This document shows positions 1-9,579 of a stretch of 64,000 bases of DNA, one piece after another. The notes under the pieces are model-generated. The model was not told where the DNA came from and searched no databases. It saw nothing but the letters and a program-made list of their open reading frames with translations. Each line of letters starts with the position of its first letter. Positions within the stretch are counted from its first letter, which is position 1. The position numbers were made by a program, and so were the translations under genes. The DNA is from Sediminibacterium sp. (GTDB lineage Bacteria; Bacteroidota; Bacteroidia; Chitinophagales; Chitinophagaceae): assembly GCA_027490265.1 (NCBI GenBank), contig JAIXYL010000002.1, positions 1 through 64,000 of the forward strand. Reading direction: 5' to 3'.

Positions 1-2714
1 ACAATCAATGCTTCAAACGGATTCAAAATATGGTTTTGTGAAAACGGTAAAGTGGTATACCCTCCATTTTGACCAAGGGCTGGATTCCAAATATATTTGT
101 AAGCCCGCACACCAGTTGACCTCCCAATGGCATTGGTTTGAATAGGACTTAAATATGGATTAGACACTAGATTAAATTGATGGCTTTTTCCATTGAGTAG
201 AACGGTCTGATTACCCATTTCAATTGGCCCACTTAAGTATGGTGGTGCCGTTTGCGCTGATTGATTGGCTGGAATCCGCCATTGGATGCCCTGTTGCTTT
301 TTCCATAACCCTAGCAAGCTGTCTGCACCATATTGGAAGGGTTTCCATCTGGGTTCAATTGAAAAACTATCAGTGGATATAGAGTCATCTAGATAAAAAA
401 GACTTGGTTGAGCAGTCCATTTATTTAAGTTGATACTAGCATTAAATGGATGCCCCGCTAAATAGTTACCAGCAGTTTTATTGGCGAACAGATTGGCCGC
501 ATGCACATTTCCAATAATGGTCGTGCCAATTGCAGCACTGCTTATAGCAGCGCCAGACAAGAAGAACAACTGGTCATTTGTCAATAAACTACCTGCCCGC
601 ATGTTCAAATGTTTTTGTAAATGAAGCGGATGAGACAACACCACACCAGATGCATTTTGAATGGTCAAATTGTTGACGGTTTGTTGTTGGAAAATATGTC
701 CATTGATTGATTGAGGGCGTAGACCATTCAATTCAATTGTGCCTGCAGTTGCTTGAACCGATGCACTGTCTGCAAACAAATGCCCACTTAATTTTAACGT
801 ACCAGTAATTTGTAAAGCGGCTCCAGTGCTGATATACAAATCTTTGATTTGATGCACCCCTGCAAGTGTGGGCATATATTGAGCGTTAGGGGGGATGATC
901 ACTGTTGCACTATCTTTCGGTAACGCTGTATTGCACCAGTTCAACGGGTTCTGCCAACTGCTGTCTGCTGTGCCCAACCAGCTCAGTGTTTGTAGGAATA
1001 TTTTTTTAACGGCTTGCTTGTTGCCATCTTTTACGCGAATGAGGAGGCTGTCTTTTAGATGGCCATTCTTGCTAAACCATTTCCATTGATTGGGTTGTGT
1101 GTATTCAGTTTGGCTATTCGCTGTAACACGCTGTTGAAGACTGTTCCAATGAGTCGGTCCTTCTACTACCTCCCATAGAATTTGGGCGCCGGCATGGCTT
1201 TTATCGATCTGCAAAACTGGTGCAATATCAATGCTGTCTAAGCTATTGCATTGCGTCAGCATCGTATCCTTAAGTGATACAAATTGAATCATTTGGTTAC
1301 CAATTTTAATTGGTTGAATCGGTAAAGAAGGCCAACCTGTTGCACATGTATTTTCTGCCAGATCGCTAATCCCTAAACTGTTCAAATTGAAGTTGGTGGC
1401 TAAGCCAATACCATCTGAATCAATATCGCCTTCAGCAACAATGTATTGAAATACCAACTGTTTCGATACATTTCCATACGTATAACTGGCTTGCTTTACA
1501 GCAGATCCAATTTGTATATCAATGGCTGGCCTTGCTATACTCGTATCTAAGGTTATGGGCTCACTAAAATTAAATACAAGGGTAAGTGTGTCCTTGGTTT
1601 TAAACAGTGAATCTTTGATTGCATGCCAATTGAGCAATACTGGTTTTATTTTATCAATGCGTTGTGTATCGATACTAAAAAAGGGTAGGCCACTTAATCC
1701 TGGTACTAAGTTTTGGTTATTTTGAATGCCTAAAACCATTTTCCCTTCTCCAGTGCCAGTATACACGTGAATCAAGTAATCGCTGCCAGTGCCAGCAACT
1801 TTGGTAATAGCGGCGTTGCTAATCCCTTCAGTTAACAAAGCAAAATTTGCAGTACTCAAACCGGTGATATCACCGCCTGCTTTAAACCAATATTGTATGG
1901 TATCTGCATTGCTTGGATTGGGCGCTTGACTTGTCAACTGCTCTATCGGCACATTGTTTTTACTTGTATCAAAATCGGCTTTGATGCTGAATTGATCAAT
2001 GGCTAATAAATCATCGCTACCAGATTCGTCTGTATCATCCCATCGCAGTAATAATTGTTCGCCAGGTTTCCAATCTATGCCTGATAGGGTAAATTGAATC
2101 GTGGTTTGGTTTTCCGGACTATTGCCATTTAAGCTGCCAGCACCCGTGCTGTACTGAACTGAAGCCATTTGGAGGGAAGGGTGGCTGTTTAAATTGGGAT
2201 GGTCCAATCCATCAATCAACCCCACTGCAAATTTGCCGTTAAGGCTATTGCGATTGCCTGATCCCCCTTTGCGCCACTGTTCAACAGTGATGCTCCCAGA
2301 CACTGTGTTTAAACTGCTGCCTGTTGCATTGGTGAGTCGGATGCCAATGGCATACACGCCAGTGCCCGCAGCCAATAAACCCAATGCCCTATCAGTGCTG
2401 CCAGTTGCCCCAACACTGTAAACGCCAGCAGCAGTTGAACTGCCCGTACCAATTGACAAAAGTGCATTGGACGCGGAGCCAGCTTTTTGCATAAAAGACC
2501 AGCCTGCTAAAGCGGTAATTGAAAAAGGGGCACTGCTGAAATCGAAAGGACCTTTTCCGGTTAAGCTGAAATTGCCCGAGTTGGGTAATGCATTAAAATC
2601 TTGCTGGTAAACCGTATTTTTAGCAGAATATAGCACTGGTGTACCGGATTGTGCAAAAACAGTGGATGCTCCTGCTTGCAGCAGTAGGAGACAAGCGACA
2701 ATAAGTGGCCTCAT
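1..2714 (-). CDS. Large secreted surface protein, 5' part (3' end outside window)
   Basis: I translated the minus strand at intervals and found one open frame from ATG at 2714 to the window edge (about 904 codons, no stop). Residues 1-22 are a clear signal peptide ending VFAQ. About residues 355-440 look like an Ig-like fold of the SbsA type (LTLVFNFSEPITL). About 575-650 match the W-x-x-A/P-x-N-W then VIIPPNA-type repeat common in Bacteroidota T9SS adhesins and autotransporter-like proteins. No catalytic motif is visible. It is probably exported to the cell surface; a C-terminal T9SS sorting domain is expected but lies beyond the edge, so that is inference. It is divergent from rpsL with a 187-base gap and has no convincing -7 box of its own. 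Confidence 0.8.
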   Translation of the reverse strand, partial: MRPLIVACLLLLQAGASTVFAQSGTPVLYSAKNTVYQQDFNALPNSGNFSLTGKGPFDFSSAPFSITALAGWSFMQKAGSASNALLSIGTGSSTAAGVYSVGATGSTDRALGLLAAGTGVYAIGIRLTNATGSSLNTVSGSITVEQWRKGGSGNRNSLNGKFAVGLIDGLDHPNLNSHPSLQMASVQYSTGAGSLNGNSPENQTTIQFTLSGIDWKPGEQLLLRWDDTDESGSDDLLAIDQFSIKADFDTSKNNVPIEQLTSQAPNPSNADTIQYWFKAGGDITGLSTANFALLTEGISNAAITKVAGTGSDYLIHVYTGTGEGKMVLGIQNNQNLVPGLSGLPFFSIDTQRIDKIKPVLLNWHAIKDSLFKTKDTLTLVFNFSEPITLDTSIARPAIDIQIGSAVKQASYTYGNVSKQLVFQYIVAEGDIDSDGIGLATNFNLNSLGISDLAENTCATGWPSLPIQPIKIGNQMIQFVSLKDTMLTQCNSLDSIDIAPVLQIDKSHAGAQILWEVVEGPTHWNSLQQRVTANSQTEYTQPNQWKWFSKNGHLKDSLLIRVKDGNKQAVKKIFLQTLSWLGTADSSWQNPLNWCNTALPKDSATVIIPPNAQYMPTLAGVHQIKDLYISTGAALQITGTLKLSGHLFADSASVQATAGTIELNGLRPQSINGHIFQQQTVNNLTIQNASGVVLSHPLHLQKHLNMRAGSLLTNDQLFFLSGAAISSAAIGTTIIGNVHAANLFANKTAGNYLAGHPFNASINLNKWTAQPSLFYLDDSISTDSFSIEPRWKPFQYGADSLLGLWKKQQGIQWRIPANQSAQTAPPYLSGPIEMGNQTVLLNGKSHQFNLVSNPYLSPIQTNAIGRSTGVRAYKYIWNPALGQNGGYTTLPFSQNHILNPFEALI

Positions 2715-2844
2715 GGCGGTTCAGGGGGATTTGCGGGGCTACTTTGTAAAACAACTAAGTCTTTGGCAAACCAACAATAGGGGGGCTAAAATTGGGCTAA
2801 ATCCCTTTTTTTTGCCCGTAGAAATACTTTTTTTTTGAAAACAT

Positions 2845-2875
2845 TTTGGATTCTCATTTAGAGCCATTACCTTTG
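2845..2875 (+). promoter_or_regulatory. rpsL-rpsG promoter (TTTG-N19-TACCTTTG)
   Basis: A -33 element TTTG at 2845-2848 and a -7 element TACCTTTG at 2868-2875 are separated by 19 bases. This fits the Bacteroidota primary sigma consensus TTG/TAnnTTTG. Transcription would start about 20 bases before the rpsL ATG at 2902. Confidence 0.75.
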
Positions 2876-2901
2876 CCGTCCGAAATTTTAAATGGTTTAT
2901 A

Positions 2902-3282
2902 ATGCCTACAATACAACAATTAGTTAGAAAAGGCCGCGAAATTATCAGGGCTAAGAGTAAGTCAAGAGCTTTGGATGCATGTCCTCAGCGTCGTGGCGTA
3001 TGTACCCGTGTATATACTACCACTCCAAAAAAACCAAACTCTGCTTTGCGTAAAGTAGCGAAAGTGCGTTTGACCAATAAAGTTGAGGTGATTGCCTATA
3101 TTCCAGGTGAAGGCCACAACTTACAAGAGCACTCTATCGTATTAATCCGTGGTGGTCGTGTAAAAGACTTACCAGGGGTACGTTACCATATTGTGCGCGG
3201 TAGCCTAGATACTGCGGGCGTTAAGGATCGTAAACAAAGCCGTTCTAAATACGGTACTAAGAAAGAAAAAGCTAAAAAATAG
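2902..3282 (+). CDS. rpsL: 30S ribosomal protein S12
   Basis: S12 sits at the decoding centre of the 30S subunit and controls tRNA selection accuracy. The protein is 126 aa, normal for the family, and carries the [11 protein letters not shown] and [12 protein letters not shown] signatures. Lys43 and Lys88, the classic streptomycin-resistance positions, are both wild type, so a streptomycin-sensitive ribosome is expected. It is first gene of a two-gene unit with rpsG (70-base gap), driven by the promoter at 2845-2875. Unlike in E. coli, fusA is separated from this unit by a terminator. Confidence 0.98.
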   Translation: MPTIQQLVRKGREIIRAKSKSRALDACPQRRGVCTRVYTTTPKKPNSALRKVAKVRLTNKVEVIAYIPGEGHNLQEHSIVLIRGGRVKDLPGVRYHIVRGSLDTAGVKDRKQSRSKYGTKKEKAKK

Positions 3283-3352
3283 TTCATTCATCCATAGTGA
3301 CTGAGTAAAGTTTTAATACTTGAAGACAATCAGTCTCTTTAAAAATTAAATC

Positions 3353-3820
3353 ATGCGTAAAGCCCAAGCGAAAAAATTACCCTTAGCACCAGACGGTCGT
3401 TTTAACGATAAGTTGGTTACCCGTTTCATCAACAACTTGATGTGGGATGGTAAAAAAAGTACTGCAATCAATATCTTTTATGATGCAGTAGATAAAATCA
3501 CTAAAATCACTGGTGAAGACGGATACGAAGTATGGAAGAAAGCAATTGCTAATGTAACACCAGCTGTTGAAGTTAGAAGCCGCAGAATTGGTGGTGCTAC
3601 TTTCCAAATTCCTGCTGAAGTTCGTCCTGATCGTAAAATTTCTTTGAGCATGAAGTGGTTAATCCGCTACAGCCGCGAAAGAAACGGACGTACCATGGCC
3701 GACAAGTTATCAAATGAAATCATGGCTGCTGCAAAAGGTGAAGGTGCTGCATTTAAGAAGAAAGAAGATACACACCGTATGGCTGAAGCAAACAAAGCCT
3801 TCTCTCACTTTAAAGTTTAA
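3353..3820 (+). CDS. rpsG: 30S ribosomal protein S7
   Basis: S7 is a primary 16S rRNA-binding protein that nucleates assembly of the 30S head. The protein is 155 aa, typical length, with the conserved RRIGGATFQIP and RWLIRYSRERNGRTM-like segments. It is the last gene of the rpsL-rpsG unit; a strong intrinsic terminator begins 20 bases after its stop codon. Confidence 0.98.
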   Translation: MRKAQAKKLPLAPDGRFNDKLVTRFINNLMWDGKKSTAINIFYDAVDKITKITGEDGYEVWKKAIANVTPAVEVRSRRIGGATFQIPAEVRPDRKISLSMKWLIRYSRERNGRTMADKLSNEIMAAAKGEGAAFKKKEDTHRMAEANKAFSHFKV

Positions 3821-3840
3821 TTCAACTGATTTTTATACAA

Positions 3841-3870
3841 GCCTCTTCCTCACCGAAGAGGCTTTTTTTT
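3841..3870 (+). terminator. Intrinsic terminator after rpsG
   Basis: A perfect 8-bp stem (GCCTCTTC / GAAGAGGC) with a 6-base loop is followed by eight T residues. It ends the rpsL-rpsG transcript and makes fusA a separate transcription unit. Confidence 0.9.
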
Positions 3871-3944
3871 GCACCAAACCACTCATTTCAGTCGCTTTGA
3901 AGCCCGTTTCAGTACACGATTTTTCCCCATTCTAAATAAAACCG

Positions 3945-3967
3945 CCCGAACCCTTTGTTGGTTCGGG
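3945..3967. repeat. Perfect inverted repeat around the fusA -33 element
   Basis: CCCGAACC (3945-3952) and GGTTCGGG (3960-3967) are exact reverse complements separated by 7 bases that contain the -33 TTTG. No T-tract follows, and the repeat lies upstream of the expected transcription start, so an operator for a dimeric regulator is more likely than a terminator. The repeat is seen directly; its role is inference. Confidence 0.6.
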
Positions 3968-3983
3968 ATTATCTGTACCTTTG
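3954..3983 (+). promoter_or_regulatory. fusA promoter (TTTG-N18-TACCTTTG)
   Basis: TTTG at 3954-3957 and TACCTTTG at 3976-3983 are separated by 18 bases. The -33 element lies in the loop of a perfect inverted repeat (separate entry). The -7 box also contains the in-frame TTG at 3981, which shows that this TTG is not the fusA start. Confidence 0.75.
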
Positions 3984-4010
3984 CGGCCTCTAAAAAAACA
4001 AGAATACTAT

Positions 4011-6161
4011 ATGGCTGATTTGAAATTTCAACGAAACTTTGGTATTGCCGCCCACATTGATGCCGGTAAAACCACTACCACCGAGCGTATTTTGCGCTAC
4101 ACTGGTATGATCCATAAGATTGGTGAAGTACATGATGGTGGTGCTACTACCGACTGGATGGAGCAAGAAAAGGAAAGAGGTATTACCATTACTTCTGCGG
4201 CAGTAAGCTGTCAGTGGAATTTCCCAACTGTATTGGGTAAAGCCACTCCTGAAACCAAGAATTATTATTTCAACATCATCGATACTCCAGGACACGTAGA
4301 CTTTACCGTAGAGGTAGAGCGTTCTATGCGTGTATTAGATGGTTTGATTGCGTTGTTTTCAGCAGTAGATGGTGTAGAACCTCAGTCTGAGACCGTTTGG
4401 CGTCAAGCTAACCGTTATAAAGTACCACGTATTGGATTCGTTAATAAAATGGACCGTGCAGGTGCCGATTTCTTAATGGTGGTAACACAGGTTAAAGAAA
4501 TGTTGGGTGCTAAAGCAGTGCCATTGCAATTACCTATTGGCGCAGAAGATAACTTCAAAGGCGTGGTAGACTTGATTAAAATGAAAGGTATTGTATGGCA
4601 TGCTGAAACAGAAGGAATGACTTTCGACGAAATTCCTGTACCAGCAGACATGATGGAAGACGTATTGCATTGGAGACAAAACTTGATTGAAGCCGTTGCT
4701 GAATACGATGATAAGTTAATGGAGAAATTCTTTGATAACCCAGATTCAATTTCTGAAGATGAGGTACACGAAGCCATCCGTAAAGCTTGTATCGATCTAA
4801 GCATCGTTCCAATGATGTGTGGTTCTTCATTCAAAAATAAAGGGGTACAAACAGCATTAGATGCAGTTTGTCGTTACTTACCTTCTCCAGTTGATGTGGA
4901 AGATACAGTAGGTACAGATCCTGATTCTGGTGAGCAAATCACTAGAAAGCCAAATGCTAAAGAACCATTCTCCGCATTGGCTTTCAAAATCATGACCGAT
5001 CCTTTCGTTGGTCGTTTGGCATTCTTCCGTTGTTACTCTGGTCGTTTAGATGCTGGTTCTTATGTATTGAACGTAAGAAGCGGTAAGAAAGAGCGTATCA
5101 GCCGTATCATGAAGATGTTTGCAAACAAACAAAACCCAATTGATTTTATTGAAGCTGGTGATATCGCAGCTGCGGTAGGTTTCAAGGAAATCAAAACTGG
5201 AGATACACTTTGTGATGAAAACCATCCAATTACTTTGGAGAACATGTTTATTCCTGAGCCTGTAATCGCGATTGCTGTTGAGCCTAAAACTCAGGCAGAC
5301 GTTGATAAAATGGGTATGGCTATTGCAAAGTTGGTAGAAGAAGATCCTACTTTACGTGTTAATACTGATGAAGATACTGGCCAAACCATTTTACGTGGAA
5401 TGGGTGAATTACACCTTGAAATCATCATTGACCGTATGCGTCGTGAGTTTAAGGTAGAAGTAAACCAAGGTGCACCTCAGGTTGCTTACAAAGAATCATT
5501 CGGTACAACTGTTCAACACAGAGAAGTATTGAAAAAGCAGTCTGGTGGTCGTGGTAAGTTTGCGGACATTCAATTTGAAATTGGACCAGCTGATGCAGAG
5601 TGGTTAAAAGAAAATGAAGGAAAGAGCTTCCAATTTGTAAATGATTTATTTGGTGGATCTATTCCAAAAGAATTTGTTCCAGCAATCCTTAAAGGGTTTG
5701 AAACATCAATGACTTCTGGTGTATTGGCAGGCTATCCTGTAAACAATATGAAAGTGCGTGTATTTGATGGTAGCTACCACGATGTGGATTCTGATGCAAT
5801 GAGCTTTGAATTGTGTGCTAAAGCTGGTTTCCGTGAAGCGGGACGTAAAGCGAAGCCTACATTGTTAGAGCCAATCATGAAAGTAGAAGTACTTACACCA
5901 GATCAATACATGGGAGATGTTACCGGAGACTTAAACCGTCGTCGTGGTATGTTAGAAGGAATGGATAGCCGCGCTAACCTACAGGTTATTAAAGCTAAAG
6001 TTCCATTGAGCGAAATGTTTGGTTATGTTACCCAACTACGTTCATTAAGTTCTGGTCGTGCAACGTCTACCATGGAGTTCTCTCATTACAATCCTGCTCC
6101 AAATAACGTGGCAGAAGAAGTAATGGCAAAGAACAAGGGTAAGGTTAAGTCTGAAGACTAG
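4011..6161 (+). CDS. fusA: Translation elongation factor G
   Basis: EF-G is the GTPase that drives ribosomal translocation and, with RRF, ribosome recycling. The start is ATG 4011 ([11 protein letters not shown]); the open frame extends to a TTG at 3981, but that lies in the -7 promoter box. The 716-aa protein has the P-loop [21 protein letters not shown] (G3) and NKMDR (G4), followed by domains II-V, including the [10 protein letters not shown]-type domain IV segment. It is a single-gene unit with its own promoter and terminator. No tuf gene follows, as is usual in Bacteroidota. Confidence 0.98.
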   Translation: MADLKFQRNFGIAAHIDAGKTTTTERILRYTGMIHKIGEVHDGGATTDWMEQEKERGITITSAAVSCQWNFPTVLGKATPETKNYYFNIIDTPGHVDFTVEVERSMRVLDGLIALFSAVDGVEPQSETVWRQANRYKVPRIGFVNKMDRAGADFLMVVTQVKEMLGAKAVPLQLPIGAEDNFKGVVDLIKMKGIVWHAETEGMTFDEIPVPADMMEDVLHWRQNLIEAVAEYDDKLMEKFFDNPDSISEDEVHEAIRKACIDLSIVPMMCGSSFKNKGVQTALDAVCRYLPSPVDVEDTVGTDPDSGEQITRKPNAKEPFSALAFKIMTDPFVGRLAFFRCYSGRLDAGSYVLNVRSGKKERISRIMKMFANKQNPIDFIEAGDIAAAVGFKEIKTGDTLCDENHPITLENMFIPEPVIAIAVEPKTQADVDKMGMAIAKLVEEDPTLRVNTDEDTGQTILRGMGELHLEIIIDRMRREFKVEVNQGAPQVAYKESFGTTVQHREVLKKQSGGRGKFADIQFEIGPADAEWLKENEGKSFQFVNDLFGGSIPKEFVPAILKGFETSMTSGVLAGYPVNNMKVRVFDGSYHDVDSDAMSFELCAKAGFREAGRKAKPTLLEPIMKVEVLTPDQYMGDVTGDLNRRRGMLEGMDSRANLQVIKAKVPLSEMFGYVTQLRSLSSGRATSTMEFSHYNPAPNNVAEEVMAKNKGKVKSED

Positions 6162-6184
6162 TCTTTTAAAAGTTTGATGATACA

Positions 6185-6212
6185 ACGCCTCGATTCGTCG
6201 GGGCGTTTTTTT
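6185..6212 (+). terminator. Intrinsic terminator after fusA
   Basis: An 8-bp stem (ACGCCTCG / CGGGGCGT, one T-G pair) with a 6-base loop is followed by seven T residues, 24 bases after the fusA stop. Confidence 0.88.
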
Positions 6213-6391
6213 GTTCAATAGAAGGACCAATCTAAAATTGATTGGGTGGATTTAGGGGGAAGGACACTGGCTCATCAGATTTAATATTCATTATTTTTGT
6301 AATCTCAAAGCCTTTTTTGGGGAAAAATTCGCCAAATCAGCAAAAAATAAAAAATAAATCCACAAAAAGCGGTAAAAAAAAGATAAAAAAC

Positions 6392-6422
6392 TTGTCTGTT
6401 CAATTACAGCTCCTTACCTTTG
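6392..6422 (+). promoter_or_regulatory. S10 superoperon promoter (TTG-N20-TACCTTTG)
   Basis: TTG at 6392-6394 and TACCTTTG at 6415-6422 are separated by 20 bases, about 30 bases before the rpsJ ATG. The 291-base gap between fusA and rpsJ otherwise holds the fusA terminator and an AT-rich stretch with no other convincing element. Confidence 0.75.
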
Positions 6423-6452
6423 CAACCCCAACGTAAAAATTGGTTTTTGACT

Positions 6453-6758
6453 ATGTCTCAGCGAATCAGAATCAAATTACAATCATACGATCACAATCTG
6501 GTAGATAAATCTGCAGAGAAGATCGTTAAGACAGTACGTAGTACAGGTGCAGTAGTAACAGGACCTATTCCTTTGCCTACACACAAGAAAATTTTCACTG
6601 TATTGCGTTCACCACACGTTAATAAGAAGAGCCGTGAGCAGTTCCAATTAGCTACGCACAAGCGTCTAATGGATATCTACACTTCTTCTTCTAGAACAGT
6701 AGATGCGTTGAGCAAACTAGATTTACCATCTGGTGTTGAGGTTGAAATCAAAGCTTGA
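6453..6758 (+). CDS. rpsJ: 30S ribosomal protein S10
   Basis: S10 is a 30S head protein and, as NusE, a transcription antitermination factor. The ATG at 6453 gives a 101-aa protein ([16 protein letters not shown]), the family length; the upstream in-frame TTG at 6420 lies in the -7 promoter box and is rejected. Conserved segments [20 protein letters not shown] and KRLMDIY are present. It opens the S10/spc superoperon but is separated from rplC by an unusually long 270-base structured gap. Confidence 0.98.
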   Translation: MSQRIRIKLQSYDHNLVDKSAEKIVKTVRSTGAVVTGPIPLPTHKKIFTVLRSPHVNKKSREQFQLATHKRLMDIYTSSSRTVDALSKLDLPSGVEVEIKA

Positions 6759-7028
6759 TAAAAGCTTAACTGAAGTTCTTATAAAACATTATCTGCCAAT
6801 TGGCTAAACCCAAAAAAGCAGCTCTGATTAAAAGATAACAATCATTTAGGTCACAAAGAACTAAATGAGTAACATATAAACAGGCCCTTCGAGGTTTGTT
6901 TACTACCGGTACTTCCCCTTCAAAATTTATTTTGAAAACAACGGAAAAGGTCGGTAGCAAACTAGGATTGAATCCCGCTTCATCGGTGGGATGTCCTCAT
7001 AACCGAGCGGGGCATAAACCGCAAAACG
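6759..7028 (+). ncRNA. Structured untranslated region between rpsJ and rplC, candidate r-protein leader
   Basis: This 270-base gap holds no gene and no good promoter, so it should be transcribed within the S10 mRNA. Helix A pairs 6898-6908 with 6952-6962 (11 bp, one mismatch) and encloses a second stem, 6919-6926 with 6929-6936 (8 bp). Helix B pairs CCCGC 6974-6978 with GCGGG 7007-7011 and TCGGT 6983-6987 with ACCGA 7002-7006, with a 4-base bulge. GCGG at 7007-7010 can instead pair with CCGC at 7019-7022, directly before the rplC ATG. That looks like a two-state translation switch. The pairings are read from the sequence; ligand and function are unknown, with L4, L3 or another product of the operon the obvious candidates. 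Confidence 0.55.
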
Positions 7029-7646
7029 ATGAAAGGAATTATTGGAAAAAAAATCGGGATGACCAGCATCTTCGGCGCTGATGGAAAGCAGACTGCTTGT
7101 ACCATCGTAGAAGTTGCTCCAAACACCGTAACTCAAATCAAGACACAGGAAACCGATGGTTATTCTGCTGTTCAATTAGCAATCGGCGACAAGAAAGAAA
7201 AACACGCTACAAAAGCCGAAATCAATCACTTCGCAAAGGCACAAACGCCAGCTAAGAAATTCGTAAAAGAATTCCGCAATTACTCAATAGAAAAAAATCT
7301 AGGTGAAACTGTTACGCTTGACATCTTCTCTGAAGGAGACAGTGTTGAGGTAGTTGGTACCACTAAAGGTAAAGGTTTCCAAGGTGTTGTAAAACGCCAC
7401 GGATTCTCTGGTGTGGGTGAAGCTTCCCATGGTCAGCACGATCGTCAACGTGCACCAGGTTCTATTGGTGGTTCTTCTTATCCTTCAAGAGTATTCAAGG
7501 GTATGAGAATGGCCGGTCGTATGGGTGGAGACCGTGTTAAAATGAAAGGTTTGAAAGTAGTTAAAATATTTTCAGAAAAGAACTATATCCTGATCAGTGG
7601 TTCAGTACCAGGTCATAACGGTTCTATCGTTTTAATTCAGAAATAA
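7029..7646 (+). CDS. rplC: 50S ribosomal protein L3
   Basis: L3 is an early 23S rRNA-binding protein whose loop reaches the peptidyl-transferase centre. The 205-aa protein carries the family signature [13 protein letters not shown] with [15 protein letters not shown]. The ATG at 7029 has no Shine-Dalgarno sequence and lies 6 bases after a possible anti-start helix (CCGC 7019-7022). It is the first gene after the structured rpsJ-rplC gap. Confidence 0.97.
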   Translation: MKGIIGKKIGMTSIFGADGKQTACTIVEVAPNTVTQIKTQETDGYSAVQLAIGDKKEKHATKAEINHFAKAQTPAKKFVKEFRNYSIEKNLGETVTLDIFSEGDSVEVVGTTKGKGFQGVVKRHGFSGVGEASHGQHDRQRAPGSIGGSSYPSRVFKGMRMAGRMGGDRVKMKGLKVVKIFSEKNYILISGSVPGHNGSIVLIQK

Positions 7647-7681
7647 TCACCCTGTTTAATTGACAGATTAATAGAAAGATC

Positions 7682-8314
7682 ATGCAAGTAGATGTATTAG
7701 ATATAAAAGGACAGAAAACCGGTAGAACGGTTGAATTACCACAGGAAATCTTTGGTATTGAACCAAACGACCACGTTATCTATCTAGCTGTTAAGCAATA
7801 CTTAGCCGCTCGTCGTTCTGGAACGCATAAAGTAAAAACACGCGCTGAAGTACAAGGTGCTAGCCGTAAGTTACACAAGCAAAAAGGAACTGGTGGTTCT
7901 CGTAAAGGTAATATCCGTAACCCTTTATACAAGGGTGGTGGTACCATCTTCGGACCAAAACCTCACGCTTACGATTTCAAATTGAATCGTAAAGTAAAAG
8001 ATTTAGCAAAGATTTCTGCGTTAAGTCATAAAGCAAAAGAAAGCGCCATCATTGTAGTTGAAGAAATTAAAATGGATGCGCCTAAAACCAAGCAATTGGT
8101 AGATATCATGGGTAATCTTAAAGTGTCTGATAAAAAAGCGCTCATTGTTTTACCTGAATACAACGACAATCTGTACTTGAGCACACGTAACGTGCCAAAT
8201 GTTGCCAGCACATTATTGGCCGACATTAACACCTACGAAATCATGAACGCAGATGTTCTAGTAATAACAGAAAACACTGTGAATATCTTTAACGAAGAAG
8301 AAGCAGTAGCTTAA
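7682..8314 (+). CDS. rplD: 50S ribosomal protein L4
   Basis: L4 binds domain I of 23S rRNA and lines the exit tunnel. In gammaproteobacteria it represses its own S10 operon through the mRNA leader, which makes it the first candidate regulator for the structured gap upstream of rplC here. The 210-aa protein has the tunnel loop with KQKGTGGSRKGNIRNP and GPKPHAYDFKLNRK. It lies 35 bases after rplC. Confidence 0.97.
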   Translation: MQVDVLDIKGQKTGRTVELPQEIFGIEPNDHVIYLAVKQYLAARRSGTHKVKTRAEVQGASRKLHKQKGTGGSRKGNIRNPLYKGGGTIFGPKPHAYDFKLNRKVKDLAKISALSHKAKESAIIVVEEIKMDAPKTKQLVDIMGNLKVSDKKALIVLPEYNDNLYLSTRNVPNVASTLLADINTYEIMNADVLVITENTVNIFNEEEAVA

Positions 8315-8340
8315 TTTAAGTAACGTTTCAATCATATACA

Positions 8341-8640
8341 ATGAGACAGTCAGAAATTTTAATAAAGCCAATCTTAACTGAGAAAGCAAACGCACAACAA
8401 GATACGTTGAGAAGATACGCTTTCAAAGTAAACCGTAAGGCAAATAAGTTAGAGATCAAAAAAGCAATTGAAGATTTCTATGGTGTGAACGTGGTAGATG
8501 TTAATACTGCAGTAGCTCCAGGAAAAAATAAAGCTCGCTACACAAAAGCCGGTTTTATTCAAGGGATGAAGTCTGCTTACAAGAAAGCATTTGTAACTGT
8601 AGCAGAAGGTGAAACAATTGATCTTTACGCAAATATTTAA
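8341..8640 (+). CDS. rplW: 50S ribosomal protein L23
   Basis: L23 lies at the tunnel exit and is the docking site for trigger factor and SRP. The protein is 99 aa, with EKANAQQDTLRRYAFKVNRKA, KLEIKKAIEDFYGVNV and the basic loop before the last strand. It starts 26 bases after rplD. A small hairpin (GCGGA 8650-8654 / TCCGC 8664-8668) lies in the 44-base gap to rplB. Confidence 0.97.
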   Translation: MRQSEILIKPILTEKANAQQDTLRRYAFKVNRKANKLEIKKAIEDFYGVNVVDVNTAVAPGKNKARYTKAGFIQGMKSAYKKAFVTVAEGETIDLYANI

Positions 8641-8684
8641 TTTATAGCAGCGGAGCTGAAAAATCCGCACAAAACAAATAAACA

Positions 8685-9524
8685 ATGGCACTAAAAAAGT
8701 ACAAACCAATCACAGCAGGAACACGTTGGAGAATTGGCAATGCTTATGCTGAGATTACAACTAATAAGCCTGAGAAGAGCTTATTAGAGCCTCAAAAAAA
8801 TACTGCAGGCCGTAACTTCCAAGGACGTAGAGTAATGCGTTACATGGGCGGTGGTAATAAGCAACATTATCGCATCATCGATTTCAAACGTAACAAAAGA
8901 GATATCGCTGCTACAGTTGTATCAATTGAATACGATCCAAACCGTACTGCATTTATCGCATTAGTTCAGTATACAGATGGAGAGAAGCGTTACATTATTG
9001 CACCTCAAGGCATTCAGGTTGGTCAAACCGTTATTGCTGGTGATGCAGTAGCGCCTGAAGTTGGAAACGCATTGGCAATGAAAAACATGCCTTTGGGTAC
9101 CATCATCCACAACATCGAATTACAACCTGGTCAAGGTGGTAAAATGGTAAGAAGTGCTGGTGCATCTGCACAGTTAGCCAACAAGGAAGAAAAGTACGCA
9201 GTACTTAAAATGCCTTCTGGTGAATTAAGAAAAGTATTGATCAATTGTTATGCAACCGTAGGTGTTGTATCTAACAGTGACCATAACTTGGAAACAGCTG
9301 GTAAAGCAGGTAAGAACCGTTGGAAAGGTGTTCGTCCACGTGTAAGAGGTGTTGCCATGAACCCAGTAGATCACCCGATGGGTGGTGGTGAAGGTAGAGC
9401 GTCTGGTGGTCACCCACGTAGTAGAACAGGTAAGTACGCGAAAGGTGAAAAAACACGTACTAAAGGAAAAGGTAGCGATAAGCTAATCATCCAACGCAGA
9501 AACGGTAAAAAACTGGCTAAGTAA
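8685..9524 (+). CDS. rplB: 50S ribosomal protein L2
   Basis: L2 is a primary 23S rRNA binder needed for subunit joining and peptidyl-transferase activity. The 279-aa protein has the C-terminal [14 protein letters not shown] motif; the first His of the DHP triplet is retained. The second position, His in E. coli, is Met here, which I recall as usual for Bacteroidota. It sits between rplW and rpsS in standard S10-operon order. Confidence 0.97.
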   Translation: MALKKYKPITAGTRWRIGNAYAEITTNKPEKSLLEPQKNTAGRNFQGRRVMRYMGGGNKQHYRIIDFKRNKRDIAATVVSIEYDPNRTAFIALVQYTDGEKRYIIAPQGIQVGQTVIAGDAVAPEVGNALAMKNMPLGTIIHNIELQPGQGGKMVRSAGASAQLANKEEKYAVLKMPSGELRKVLINCYATVGVVSNSDHNLETAGKAGKNRWKGVRPRVRGVAMNPVDHPMGGGEGRASGGHPRSRTGKYAKGEKTRTKGKGSDKLIIQRRNGKKLAK

Positions 9525-9579
9525 AACCAACCAGTCAAAATAAATAAATAAACTAATAGACCAGTAAACTCAAATAATT

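Noticed and set aside
895-2421. Short plus-strand frames in the first 2.5 kb
   Set aside because: They are antisense to one continuous minus-strand frame that has a signal peptide and recognisable surface-protein repeats.
3981-4010. Upstream TTG start for fusA adding ten residues
   Set aside because: The TTG is part of the -7 promoter box, and ATG 4011 gives the canonical EF-G N-terminus.
6292-6299. Second -7 box (TATTTTTG) upstream of rpsJ
   Set aside because: No -33 element lies at suitable distance and the region is T-rich, so a chance match is likely.
6242-6436. 64-codon open frame between fusA and rpsJ
   Set aside because: It spans the rpsJ promoter, has a lysine/asparagine-rich AT-driven composition and no recognisable domain.
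6420-6452. Upstream TTG start for rpsJ
   Set aside because: It lies in the TACCTTTG promoter box; ATG 6453 gives the normal 101-aa S10.
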